DNA of 64,000 nt from Sapria himalayana (taxonomy: Eukaryota > Streptophyta > Magnoliopsida > Malpighiales > Rafflesiaceae), in contig JAREIK010008157.1 of the NCBI GenBank assembly GCA_029783825.1, forward strand, positions 1 through 64,000, given 5' to 3'. A program made the translations under genes and the position numbers. A model generated the notes under the pieces. That model had not been told where the DNA came from and ran no database searches. It was given only the letters and a program-made list of their open reading frames with translations. This document shows positions 25,904-39,200 of this stretch, piece by piece. How positions within the stretch are numbered: position 1 is the stretch's first letter; each line of letters opens with the position of its first letter.

Positions 25904-26684
25904 TAGAGGTGTCAACAGGGATGGCCCGGCTCGGCAAGAGGCACGGCACGGAAATTTTCCGTGCTCGGGCTCGGGTCGTGCTCGACCACGGCACAATCGT
26001 GCCGTTCCGTGCCGAGGCCAACCGAGCCTCGTGACGTGCCTGGCCCGACACGGTACAGTGGCCCGTTGGCACGGTACTACGCCGAAATCATTTTTTTTTT
26101 AAAAAATAGGGTTACGGGGCACCGAAACCCTAATTTTTTTTTAATTTAGGATTCGGCCCGACCTGGCTAACTCCAGTGGATCGTACCGTGGGCCCATCCC
26201 GGGCTGAACTAGAGGTGTCAACCGGCCCGGCTCGGCACGAGGCACGGCACGGAAAAATTCCGTGCCCGGGAAGGCACGAGCCGTGCAGTGCCTGGCCCGG
26301 CACGGTTCGGCCCGCGGCACGGCACACCGGCACGGGTTTGTCCCGTGCTGGGTGTCCCGTGAGCCCGACCCCACAATGCCCCTCCCACAAAAAAAGACAG
26401 CGGGTCGGGTCTAATTCGACCCGACCCGCAGTCCCCCGTATCCCGAACCGCTCGGACAGGCAAGCCCGAGCGGGCCAGGCAAGGCACGGCACTGCCCGCT
26501 GTGCATGCGGGCCGTGCCGAGCCCAGTTATTTTAAATCGCGCCGGGCCAGACGGCACGCTCGTGCCGAAAAAATTTGGGCTGGCCCGGCCCGTTTGACAC
26601 CTCTAGGCTGAACCCTCACAAAATCATGTTGGGCCTGAAAAAAACGGGTAGGGTCAGCCCGACACGTCCCATTTGACACCTCTA
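25904..26684. mobile_element. hAT-like MITE (GGCACGG family), copy A, split by copy B
   Basis: The left terminus is TAGAGGTGTCAACAGG and the right terminus is CCCATTTGACACCTCTA, inverted copies of each other. The flanks GTCATGCA (25896-25903) and GTAATGCA (26685-26692) agree at 7 of 8 bases, an 8-bp target duplication typical of hAT. The interior has GC-rich GGCACGG/CCGTGCC clusters and an inner TAGGGTT...AACCCTA palindrome. No transposase is encoded. Copy B lies inside it. It ends about 600 bp upstream of the glycosyltransferase ATG. Confidence 0.75.
26210..26605. mobile_element. hAT-like MITE, copy B, inserted in copy A
   Basis: The termini are TAGAGGTGTCAACCGGC and GCCCGTTTGACACCTCTA. An exact 8-bp target duplication, GGCTGAAC, lies at 26202-26209 and 26606-26613. 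The element is 396 bp, GC-rich, with multiple GGCACGG motifs and a central GGGTCGGGTC...GACCCGACCC palindrome (second internal type). The open frames in it are products of base composition. Confidence 0.85.
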
Positions 26685-26861
26685 GTAATGCAGAGAGGCC
26701 TTCTTGAGCAGTCCGGCTTGGTTGACACCTCAATACCCGTCCTATGATATATTTGTAAAACTCTCACTCATACTATTAGTAAATATATAAGGGATTGATG
26801 GACATGTATAATCATTTAACATATGTTTATATATAAGTAGGGCATATATTATATATATGTT

Positions 26862-26887
26862 TACACACACACACACACACACACACA
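26862..26887. repeat. (AC)n microsatellite
   Basis: About 13 AC units, 400 bp upstream of the glycosyltransferase start codon. Adjacent TATATA-rich DNA (26820-26860) could hold promoter elements, but no start site can be placed. Confidence 0.8.
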
Positions 26888-27285
26888 AGTATATAGATTT
26901 TCTGAAAAAAAAAAATTGAAAAAGGTATTTTAGAAATGCAGCCACTCTTAAGTCCTTGCCCAGGTCGTGATTTTCTCTGGTTATTTAATACAATTAGTCA
27001 ACCTGGCAATCAAAACTGCCAAACGCTTCGCGTCGCGGTTTTTGCCGATATGGAATTCCAATGGACAAATCATGATCATGCCTTCATTGCCTGTTTGTAA
27101 CTGGCGTATTTCAAAGAACGCTCGTTCCTTGATGGCATTTGATTCCACGCTTCTTTCTCCTATTGCACGCCAGCATTACACAGGAGTTTCGTTTTCTCCT
27201 ATGTTGCACAGGCTCACAAGTCATGGTTAGCAGGTTTTGGCGGTTAGATTCTCCTTGCTGTTTGCTGAGCGTCGCAGGAAGAACT

Positions 27286-30200
27286 ATGAAGAAGAAAGGT
27301 CCACCGATTTTGCAACGAATCATGATCTGGTTTTTCTGGAAGATCGTTATCATGATTTGCTTTGCCGTGTGTATGATTGCTATCTTACGATTTCACGCCG
27401 AGTACGACTTCTCGTCTCCTGCTTCGTTCTTTCGCGTTAGATCTCGTTCTCCTGAAATATTCGACGGACCTCCGAAGATCGCCTTCCTCTTTCTCGTGCG
27501 CCAAAGCTTACCTCTAGATTTTCTGTGGAACAGATTTTTTGAGGTAATTTTATGCTTGATATCGAGATCACCGCAGGCTCAGTGTAATTTGGTTAAATAT
27601 TGCAATTCAAATGAGCTCAACAGATTAGCTGCGATTGCAGTGTCCATAAGAAAGAAGAAAGGTACACGATCAAACAAATCTTCTCTGTAATATGAAAGGT
27701 TTAATCGGCTCCTGCCTCATTTGGCAAAAAGCACCACTTTCTACAATTCTGCAACTTCTTCAAACACTTGTTCGAGGTCACACATCCTTTCTTCAATGAT
27801 CCTCATCCCCTAGACAAGTGAATGTCACCTGACTTTGATAATTGGAGGATGTATTTACTCTTCCCACTCTGCCTAGTATTTCAAAAGACCAAATACAGTG
27901 GAGACTGCAGGAGTTTTCATCCCTTTCCATCTCCTAGAAGTAACTGTAGTTGAAACCCTTTGTTAGATCACTCTTTTTTGGTCACACGGGTCTTTCTTTG
28001 TTGATGCCTTTTAAGAAAGTTTGTAAGAAGCCTAAATAATGCTTCCACGAGCTCAGTCCATGGTTGATAAATTTGAATTGCTTTGAAGATAATGCACGCG
28101 CATTGGTGGAAGACACCCATGCAATGCTTCGACTGTGGGTTAGTGGAGGCTGAGTGACAGCTGGTGTTGTGCCACTGCTCTGCTGGACCATCTCTAGGCA
28201 CCATTTTCATTGCTTCTTGGAAGTTGCTTGGGGTACGTTTCCAATCATATATTCATCATCTTAGCTTGTCTATTTGTTTGTTGGTGATAGGCATTGGACA
28301 GTTGTTTCCCCACAGTTATGATAAAATCCTTCTCGTGGAGTGTTCTTCTCGACTTCTTGTGTCTTACTGAAACCTGAAATTCTCGTTAAGATATCATTTC
28401 TTCTTCAATAAATTGATTTCTCTGTGATTTCTAACCCTAAGTTGTTAGAATGTTCTGGAATGTTTCATCTTCAGCTCTTACCCAAACATTAAGACTGTGA
28501 AATTGATTCCAACGAGCAATTTCTCGGCCAGGTGACCTCCATTAGGACATAATTATTCAGCTGTGAGAATCTGCCAGAATCATTTATGGTGTGACATGGG
28601 ACTTCACTTGGTGAGAAGTAGTTTTCACATGAAATGAAAAAATGTCTAACTGCAAGAGGAATGGAATAAACAATTTATTTATTTTTTAAATTTAGTTGAT
28701 TAAATATTAAATTTATAACTTATAATTTTAATTTATAATAAGTATAGGAAGACAATTCATTTGATATTAATAGTGTCATGACTTCTTGATATGATTATTT
28801 TTTGATATTTAAAATTTATATTTGCTAAAATGATGAATTTGAAAATGATATAGATCATTAAACTAAAATTATTTTTTAATATGAAACAATTAGTCGATTA
28901 AATATAAAATATCTATTATAGGAATGCAATTTAATTTTTCTTAATAGTGTTAATTTTTATTAAGGATAAGAAGATAATTCAATTGATATTAATAGTGTCA
29001 TAATTTCTTAATATATATATTTTTTGATATTTAAAATTTATAATTTTAAAAATGATTTAGATCTCAAAAATAAAACTATTTTATAGAATAAAAAATAATA
29101 TCAAGATTCTTATGAAATAGAATAATATTTATTATACATACTTGGCAATTCATATAGCTTATTGGGCTTGATCTAAAATTTTACTTGAATACCCAACTTG
29201 CATCTGATTTGGGCTAGCAAGCTTTGTGTAAGGCTGGGCAGTTTGGTCCAACCCATTTTGATCCAACTAGGGCGGTGGTGCAACATCATCACAACTATGC
29301 TTCAATAATGATGTCATCGATAAATTATTATTTGTTAAAAACTTAGTTCAAGATGATGAGGAAATATATGTGCGAGTTTAATTTATGTAAAAATTTATAT
29401 GCTGATTATATTATTTATAGATTTAAAATTCACATGATTATTCATGTTCATATCATGAATTTACTTTAATAATAATAATAATTGATTTTGTGATGCAACA
29501 TTATCTTAAAGTGAATGATTTGCATCTCTAGAAGTGATTCCTAAATCCTAGTCCTTGCTTATGTGGTATAATAATTTATTTTAGAATTTTATTTATTTCT
29601 TATTTTTGTTTATTTCTTTCATTTAATTTCATATTATTTCATCATTGCTGCTTTGTTGTTCCACGTTAATTTTTGCCATTAGAGAAATGTTAAAACATCA
29701 CTATCTTATATTATAAAAATTTTGAATTGGTTTTTTAAAAAAAAGGATAATGCGACCAATTGTTTATTCATATAGATGAATAACTTGAATCTCTACTTGT
29801 TTGAGTTTACAATCTTGAAGCTCGAGGGATCTAGCAAATAACAATTTATCAATCAATATCTCTGATGAGAGCTTGCATAGTTGATACAATCAATGGAGCA
29901 AAAAATAGGTCCAACAATAGTAACCTTGCAGTTTTACAAGAAGTGCCTAGGTGTATTAGTTGCATGGTGCATTGCTTTCCTCCAAGTGTGGTCTTTTATA
30001 AGGTATGTGTGGTGTTATGATTTAGGAGTATTTTATTTCTTGTTTTTATATTTTATTTCTTGATTTAGGTATGTGTGTCGTTATTATTTCGTAAGATCGA
30101 AAGATTTTAAATAGCCATTTCTTTATGATTGAGCAGAGTAGATTGAATATTATTATTTTTACGTAGAATATCCTATTAAGTATCTGAGCATTATTGATCA

Positions 30201-33200
30201 ATTACTTGTTCATTCTCGATTTAGTCGCTCATTAATGGCCGAGTTGAGAATGTTGATTCTTAGTTTTAGAGATTTTTATATGTATCCTAGAGTATGAGAA
30301 ATATCACTTAGAAAAATATGCTAGGACTTATTAACTTGTTTGTTAAATTTATTAAAGGACTTATTTGATCTGATACACTCATGATGATATAGTTGCTTTC
30401 GAGTCTACCCTAGGCTTGGCACTGGATGAGCAAGTAAGGCAGAGAGTTGACCATCAATGATTTAAAGTTTATACTAATAGAATGGAATATATGTAGCATA
30501 TTCTAAGTGAAGGAGAATCTCTCGAGAAGTCAAATGATCTTGTTGATGACTTTTTTAATTCTAATCTTTTGTTCACTCTGCAAATAATTAATAAAGCTGT
30601 ACTCATCATTCTATTTCACAACAAAGCTGAATAACAGTTATTTCTTTCAACATAACTTGGCATCATTATCTTGGATGAGATAATATCTCAAAGAGAGATT
30701 TGAGTGTAGTAATAAAATCAAAAAAAATAATTGAGTAAAAAAAAATATAAGACATAATTACGATAATACATGTGGCTTGAGAACTAGTATCTCAACTTTT
30801 ATAGAGTTATATTATTGGTTGCGAATGATTGTTCATAGTAAAGACTAGTTCAGATAAGAAGATAAATTGCTCAAGGATGATATTTATTGTGATGACTTGG
30901 ACATTTAAAGTAAATTATCAAAATATTTTTTTTTGGGTTGTCAAATTAGTCTTGATATGCAAGGAAGCACGAACATGGCTCCCTATAGCCCTGTCCGTGT
31001 GTCAGACACGTGGACACGACACGGACACGGCACGGATACGTGTCCGATAAGCCACGTGCCGTATCGGATGGTTGCGTCGGCAGACGGCAGTCGTATTCAT
31101 CCCTATAGTGCCCGACGTCCGACGGCGTCGGGTGGCCAACGTTGCCGCATGGGCGACGTTGGCCACTGGCAGGGGACGGGCGCGATTTGAGGGAGAGGCA
31201 TGAGCGGGCGTGATTTGAGGGGAGATGAAGGGGTGGTGTGAATTGAGGGGAGAGGCATGGGAAGGCGTGTTTGAGGGGGATGCAGGGGCGGGCGTATTTG
31301 TGTGGGGATGTGCATAAAATAAAATATTTTTATAAAATAAAATAAAATATTTTTATAAAATAAAATATTTTAATAAAATAAAATAAAATAGTTTAATTTT
31401 ATAAAATAAAAAATATATATTTATTTTATCTAATAAAATATTTTAATTTAATTTAATAAATTTTATAAAATACCTAATATTTATAATTAATATTTTTTAT
31501 TTTTATTTTTATTTTTTTTATCATGCCGTATCCTAACCGTATTCGTATCCTAGTTTTTTATAATTTGCCGTATCCTCATATCCTGCTGTGTCGTATTCTC
31601 GTGTCTGTGTCTATGTCCGTGCTTCTTTGTTGTTATGAATATTTATCTTACTAATAGCTTCTCACAAATAAATAATAAATCAATTAAAATATAAATGATA
31701 TTTTTTTTTTCATAATAAACTTGGGGAGGTATATATGAAGTAATCACTAAGGTATCGAGTAGTAGAATCATACTTATTTTATAAATAATAAAAAATATTA
31801 TCTGACCTAAAGTAGTCATCAAAGACTTGGTTTGATATATTTTTATAGATAATTATTTCTTTTAGCTTACACAAATGCGTGATAAATTATTTTTTATTTT
31901 TCTTAGTGGAGCTAAGATTTAAGGCGTGTGATGTTGATTATGTACGTGATTGATATTTATATTGTGAGAAATGAAAAATTGATAATCATCCAACATAAGG
32001 AGTATTTTTTGTCAAAATTCTAGATGAAAAATTGTGAAATATTATATATATTTTTGATATAAATATGACTTAATTATTGAGAGATTTTGTATTTTCATAA
32101 ATGTTGTATGCAGTTACTACTCTCATAGAGATTGATTTGATATTAATTTTTTGTTTAACGTGAGCCATCCAATTGACTCCACTATATATATGATAATTAT
32201 ATAAAAGATTAACTATATAATTATTATATGATCAAATATAAATTATGTAATTAGTATAATTAGTTATTCTTAAAATTATTATGTTAAATTACCTAGATAT
32301 AACTATTTACATATTGAGATATGTGATAAAATTTTTGAGTCTTTTTTTCGTTCAGTAATCGTCTATATTCAACTACCTAGTTTTTCAAATTCTAGCTAGG
32401 CATCAACTTGTACTAAGGGGCGGTATATTATAATTTTTTGTATATTTTAATTAGAGATAATTTTGGTTCCTCAAAAAGTAAGAAATGTTTGCTAATTTTG
32501 AGATTCGGTATAGAAATAAAGTTCATCATGATTGTGAGATACCTTGTAGATTATAGAAGATATTGTATGGCTTGGATAAATCATTGAGCTGAGCGCTTGG
32601 TTTATTATATTTTTTTGGTAATTATCTCATTTGATTTATACAAATATATAATAAATTATTTTTTATTTTTTTCAGAGAATTTATATGGCAAGTGTATCTT
32701 GCTGATTATGTACATGAATGATATTTTTATTGTGAGAGATCATGAGTTGAGAATTATGATGGAGTAAGTTAAGTGAGCTATGAGTCGAATAAAAAAAAGA
32801 GATTCAGATTGAAAATATGTTCGACTTTGCAAATTAAATAATATCAATTTTATTTTGTATATATTTTGCAAAAAATAATCAAAAGAGGCATTTATAGGTA
32901 AATGTAATATTTAATTGGAAGATTTAGGAAAAATAAGGAAATGTCATAAAACTTAAAATTGTATTCAAGTAGGTATTTTGGAGGACCAAGTTTCCTTGCC
33001 TGGTCAAGTCGGCTTTATGCCTTTACCCACATTTTGATGCATTCAGTTTGTATTTGAGCCCTAGCATGCAATGCATCGACACACTGCTACACATAGCAGT
33101 GCTTCATAACTATGAGGGCTAAACCCAACAATTGTACAATGTGATATTTTGCTGTGATGTAACTAGGTTTGGCAAATCAATGGTGATTAAGACCTACCTG

Positions 33201-36200
33201 AATTTACTGACTTGGAAATTGACTCGTATAATACATGGGGTGCTATTGATGATTGGCCGAGCAAGTGCAAGCCCTGGCCAATTTTTATTGGAATGCCAGA
33301 CTCGCCTGGCTTGGATGAGGTGAGCTATCAAAGTTGCTAGGTATAGTTTCAATATTTTATTATGAAACTAATAATAAAATGAGAGTAGCTAAAAATTCTA
33401 GTGGACTAGTATGCTACATGGAAATAATAACATGATGCCATCTAAAAAGAAGACTAAACAAGTTTGTGAAGTAACCGTGCTTGTTAGATTAATATAAATA
33501 ATCATAAATGGTGCATGCATATACAAAAGGAGCTAGACATAGAACATGTACATTAATTAATCAATGAACCTATAAGTTTGTGATGTGATTTTCTTTAACA
33601 TAGTTACATGTTTTAATTTAACTTATAATTGAAATATTAAACATGATTTATGCAACCCATTCCAAGTAGGGCTGTAACCGAGCCGAGCTGCTCGCGAGCT
33701 GCTCGGCTATCGGCTCGTTAGAAGCTCGCTCGAACTCGTTTATTAAGTTAAACGAGCTGAGCCCGAACATCATTTTGAGGCTCGTAAGTTAAATGAGCCG
33801 AGCTCGAACACCCTCAAACTCGGCTCGTCAGCTCATGAATAGGCTCGTGAGCAAGCTCGTTAACCAGGTTTGTGAACGAGCTCGTGAACCAATCTCGTGA
33901 ATAGGCTAGTGAACATGGAGAAGGCTTGATGCACAACAAATTTTTCCTACAAATGAACATGATAAATATTTTAACTCTTGAACTTCAATCAAGATTATTA
34001 AATTTTTATTATCTTATCTTTTTAATTTAGTTGTATGTTGACTATTTTAGATAAATATTTTCTTTAATTCCCGAACATCATTTTGAGGCTTGTAAGTTAA
34101 ATGAGATGAGCCCGAGCACCCTTAAACTCAGCTCGTCAGCTCATAAATTGGCTTGTGAACAGGCTCGTGAATAGGCTTGTGAGCAAGCTCGTTAACCAGG
34201 CTCGTGAACCAAGCTGGTGAACAGGCTCGTAAGTTAAACGAGCCGAGCCCGAGCACCCTCAAACTCGGCTCGTCAGCTCGTAAACAGGCTCGTGAACAAG
34301 CTCGAGTCTACTCCTTTAAAACCGAGCTGAGCCGAGCCGAGCCTGCCTAATACTCGGCTCGACTCGGCTCGGTTACACCCCTAATTCCAAGTAGCTTGGA
34401 TAATGTTTGGTTGATGTTGATGATAATTAAAATTATTAAACAATGAGGTGAGCTTGAAGAGTCATAGTCAACATGAGATTAGAGTAATAAAATTCAAAAA
34501 GAATTAACTATAAGTAATTATCTGATGAAAAATTATTTAATTGAGAGAAAAATGAATAGTTTGTGAGAAAAGAATAATATTTATTTATTTTAATAATATT
34601 TTATTAATTACAATTAATTTAAAAAATACTTTAAGTTGCTTGATTGTCGTGTGAAACAAGTTGATGAAAAGAAAATCATTTAAGTTATGTGATGATAAAT
34701 ACATGAATTTGATTTTTAATTTTTTATGTAATTTGCACAATTTCATATAAGATTATTTAAAGGGAAAAATATTAATTGAGTAGTTAATTTAAAAATAAAT
34801 ACAAATAAGGTACTAAGAATTGATATTATATCAGTTAGCACACTTGAAAAAAAATTATTGTGATTAAGGAACTAAAATGATGAGTACTACCTTAATCATG
34901 TAGGTACTATATTAATTTCGTTCTTAAGGTAGTACCTACTGTATATTAAGGTAATATCATATTTTTATTTATTTTCAAATCAACTACCTGAAACATATTT
35001 CTCTCTTGTTTAAATTGAAATGTCTATTTCTTTTTTGGATTTTTTGTTTTGTACTTTGCCTTGACTTTATATTAGTAATATTTATAACATTAAAAAAAAA
35101 ATGTAAAATATAATAAATATTCTAAAAAAACAAATAATTAACTATAAAACTACAATAAGACATATACAAACAAAAAACCATTGTATTCTAGAATAATATA
35201 TTCAAAATAAAATATCATTCTCTACTTTTAATTCTTTTGTTCAACAACTCTTCAACCAATCAAAATTTGCAAACTTTTCATGTTATTTTTTTTGTTCATG
35301 CAAATGATTCGACATGTGGAAGAGGATCTTAAACTATATTTTTTGTTTCCATGAGCAATCCATCTACTTGGTAAATTATATTATTCAACATATGGGCAGC
35401 CATAATTTATTGACTATTATATAAGACTCTCACATATATGAGATTTGATTGAGTTTTGGATATCATAATTTTGGCTTAGCATTTTAACATGTCTAATTAT
35501 CTTAATAATGCACTCTGCATTATTGAAAAAATATCTTTAAAAAATTGCAAGGGGTAGTGTTAGATATGAAATGCTATGAATTGTTGATGCTGTTATTTAA
35601 TGTGGGAGCTTTAATTTAATAGTATATTACTTTCAATTGAATATATTTTCAACTCATTTTTAATGAAAGACATATAACTAAGCACAATTCAAAAGCAATA
35701 AAAAAAGAAAAAGAGTAAACATTAGAAGGTGAAGAAAGAGAACAATGAAGAAAAGAAAAAAAAATTAAGGAAAACATGAAGCAGAAGATGAAGATGATGA
35801 AAAAGTAAAACGGGATAAAAAAGAAAGAAGAAAAAGAAAAGAATAAAAAAATAAAAAAAATGCACAATGCATATGTAATAGCTGAATTGTTTAAATATAA
35901 ATTATTTAACAAAACAAAATTATGGCTTATTTACCTTTTATATAAATAACCAAAGATTATTGGGGAATATATTAAATTTTATTATAAGGAAGACAAGATC
36001 ATTTGATTAATCCTTTAAATTCTAGTTATTTTATTTTATGTTATTATATTTTTATTAATAAAATATAATTATATTTTTTTTAGTATTTATTTTGTAATTG
36101 AACAAGGAGCTACCTACAGAAGTAAATCTATATTAGCAAAAGTTCATGTTAAAGGTGTTGGACATTATATGTCATGTATCCAAAGTGAAAGACACTTAAA

Positions 36201-39200
36201 CATGTTTCAGATTGTCATTGATAATTATTTACAATATCATACCCAAAATTTTATGTAACATAATTGAGTGTTTAGAGGAAAAAAATATAATTAGGGCAAC
36301 TACATCAATCTTCTTTCCTTGATTATTATTGATTATAATAGTAAATGACTGATAATATGAATAAAAGATAAATATATAGAATCACATGACAATTATTATA
36401 AAATAATGCTGAAAGAAGATAAATATAATAATACTCTAAAAAAAATAATTTGATGATTCTTTAATATTTTTATGAAGATTTATGCTGATTATTTTGTTGT
36501 CTGGACGTATATTATATTAGTGGTTTTATTTTGAAATTTCTTTCACTTGAAGTAGCAATCTCTACGTATATTATTTGCTCATGAAATACTTGATTGGAGA
36601 TTATATGCCTTGTTGCATGATTGTCATAATAAATGGTAGTGAGAGAAGAAGGTGCATATCTAATTTCCTCGAACAAATATATTATTCGAAATATCTCACA
36701 AATAATTATTATTATTGTTTTGAACTCGGCCTTTATACTATTTCTCGAAATAATTTTATCTCTTACTTTTTTATAAGATAAAATTGCTTCCAAAAAAATT
36801 ACAAAAATTTATTATATGACTCATCTCGATGCATGTTGGTGTAAATATCTAGCCAATTGAAAGTACTCATGATTCATGAAAGATATCTCAGGTCCTAAAG
36901 ATTTTTTTACATCTCTCTGTATGCGAAGAATTGTGTTAAGGCGAACTCGTAGATGATAATCTATAAAATAATTAACTATGCTAACTATGTATGCTATATT
37001 TGATTTAATCATTGTCAGATAGTTAATCTTCTTGTGATTTTTTATAAGTAGTAGTGTTAACTAGAGAAGTCACATTAAAAGTGAAGTTAGTATTTGAATT
37101 TTAAGAGTATCTGTTAGAGCACAATCTAAAAGATCAATTTTTACAAGTATATTCAATACATATCTTCTATGTGATAAGATGATATATTACAAGAGAAATA
37201 AGAATTTATATAAATATTTTTTTAGTCATTAATGAGTTAGTGTTATATTGCTCAACATTAAATATCTAAATGAATCCTTATGCTACGAGTCGTATCTTAA
37301 GATCTATTTTTTTATTGATATATTTTCACAATGAATATTTATGTACAATTAGTAATGCATATTTTTGAAGGTCATTCTACTAGTTTGTAGTTTCTAAGTC
37401 TCATTAGAGTGGAGGGCTTGCATCTCCATTCTTTTTAATATTGGCTTGACACTATATTAAATGAGATAATGTCTTAGAATGAGACTTGAGAATTTTAATA
37501 TTTTCAAGAAAAATAATAAAAAATAATAAAAAAACAACAAAGTGAGAATATGATAAAACTTTGAAATCGAGTGTTGAGTATAACTTTTTTATCACTTAAA
37601 GAGAGTGATCATAAGGTTAAAATTAGAGAAATTAATTGCATGATCATTTAGCTCTTCAGTAAGTACATCTTTGGTACGAGAAAGGTGAGTATGTCTATCT
37701 CTCTCTCTCTCATGGTCTCTTTGTATAGACTCTTAAGTAATTAATGATTAATTTTTCTAGTTACTGGCTCAGTACGAGTCTATATTAGGAATACTCGTGA
37801 ATTACTATATCATTTGGTTCTGAAGGAGGTTTTCCTTCTTGAAAAATCTAATGAGCCTAGATATTAACTTATCCCATCTTAGAGAGTAATCTAGAATAAA
37901 ATAAATAAATCAAAAAAATATTGGGAGATAAGTTAAATAGTCTCTCTATAGGATATAGGAAACCAAAATAATATATGTTGAGAAATGATATGAGAAAGAA
38001 TCCGATTGATAATATAGAATGTGGTTAAAATTATATCTCCTTAAAAATGCTTTGGAACATTTTTTTAAGGGGTATTTGAGCTTTATCAATTAAATATTTA
38101 ATTTTTTTAACCCTATTTTGTTGAGGTGTGTCGAGACATGATGTTTGGTGTATATCATTATGATCAATACAATAAATATTAAATTAGTTTGACATGTATT
38201 CTAATTCATTTTAGTTTCTTAATTTATTAATATTTTTATTAAATTAATATTTTTATTTTATTAAAAGATAAAAATTTAGAAAAAAAATTTAATGCATCAC
38301 TACATAGATATTCATGTATGTCTCAAATGATTATTAATAATAGTGATTTGATATCTAAATTTTTCTTTGGCCATATCTTTATTACATTTTAATGATCTCA
38401 TTAGTAAAGAGAGAACATATAATTTATTATACTTAATCTTAAATGATATTTTTCTCAGAGTCTTGCATTCATGCAAATAAATATAGTAAAAATAACAAGT
38501 GCAGGCATAATAAATAATATCTTCTCTCAAACTAGTGCATGCAAATCCAAGATATTAAGATCAGATAAAAAATAAATCACGAGTTATTTGAACTAGAATC
38601 AAACAATGACTTGTGCAATATAATATAATCAGTAGCAATCATAGCAACAATGAGGGCGCCCTATGTTATTCTACTGAAATAATATTTGAGTGATCACTTG
38701 ACTTTCATAGGCCGCCTAATTGGTAATTCTTGGCATTTTCAATTTTTTTTTTTTTTTGTATTTAGATGACATATTAACAAGTCAAGCATGCTTAAGAAAA
38801 TATTGACCATTATCGAGCAATTGCAAAAAATGTTGTCACCAATTATAACCACCCTAGTGGGAATATCATGAACTCTAGTGAGATAATATAAATTTGAATC
38901 ATTGTTGGGCAATGTGGAAAGAAAACCCAATAAGATTCACTAGTGTTCAAGATAGTGACTATAAGTATCAACCACAAATGCCTTATGTTGATGTGGCAAA
39001 TGAGTCTCCATAATAAATTGACAAGCAATAATGACGCTACCATTTGGCTCCTTAGCCATGATTGGAGAGTTGTCCTAAGAAAAATTTTAATTATCATCTA
39101 ATTTGAATTCCTTGGTATTATTAAGATCTTTTTTCCATTATTTTTTTTTTAAAAAATTGACTCTTACATGATACCTATATATGTATTATGTTGATCTTTC

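Larger units (their letters stand above)
25640..26740. mobile_element. Outer, oldest layer of nested hAT-like elements (tentative)
   Basis: GC-richer sequence before 25904 ('gggtgggtcgtgctgggtc', 'ggccaggtt', 'aggcacgcctcaa') resumes after 26692 and ends GGCTTGGTTGACACCTCAA at about 26714-26732. That ending resembles the right terminus of the inserted elements. Copy A therefore seems to sit inside an older relative. The left end and target duplication are not identifiable. Confidence 0.35.

Noticed and set aside
25872..26535. Overlapping Arg/Pro/Ala-rich open frames on both strands
   Set aside because: GC-rich MITE interior lacks stops by composition; the same false frames appear in every family copy (41423-41798, 42637-43029).
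27139..27285. 49-codon N-terminal extension of the glycosyltransferase
   Set aside because: Family members start with a short basic tail just before the membrane anchor, as from 27286. The extension has no conserved motif.
38739..39097. Overlapping minus-strand frames near the copia relic
   Set aside because: I could not match them to gag, protease or any host family.
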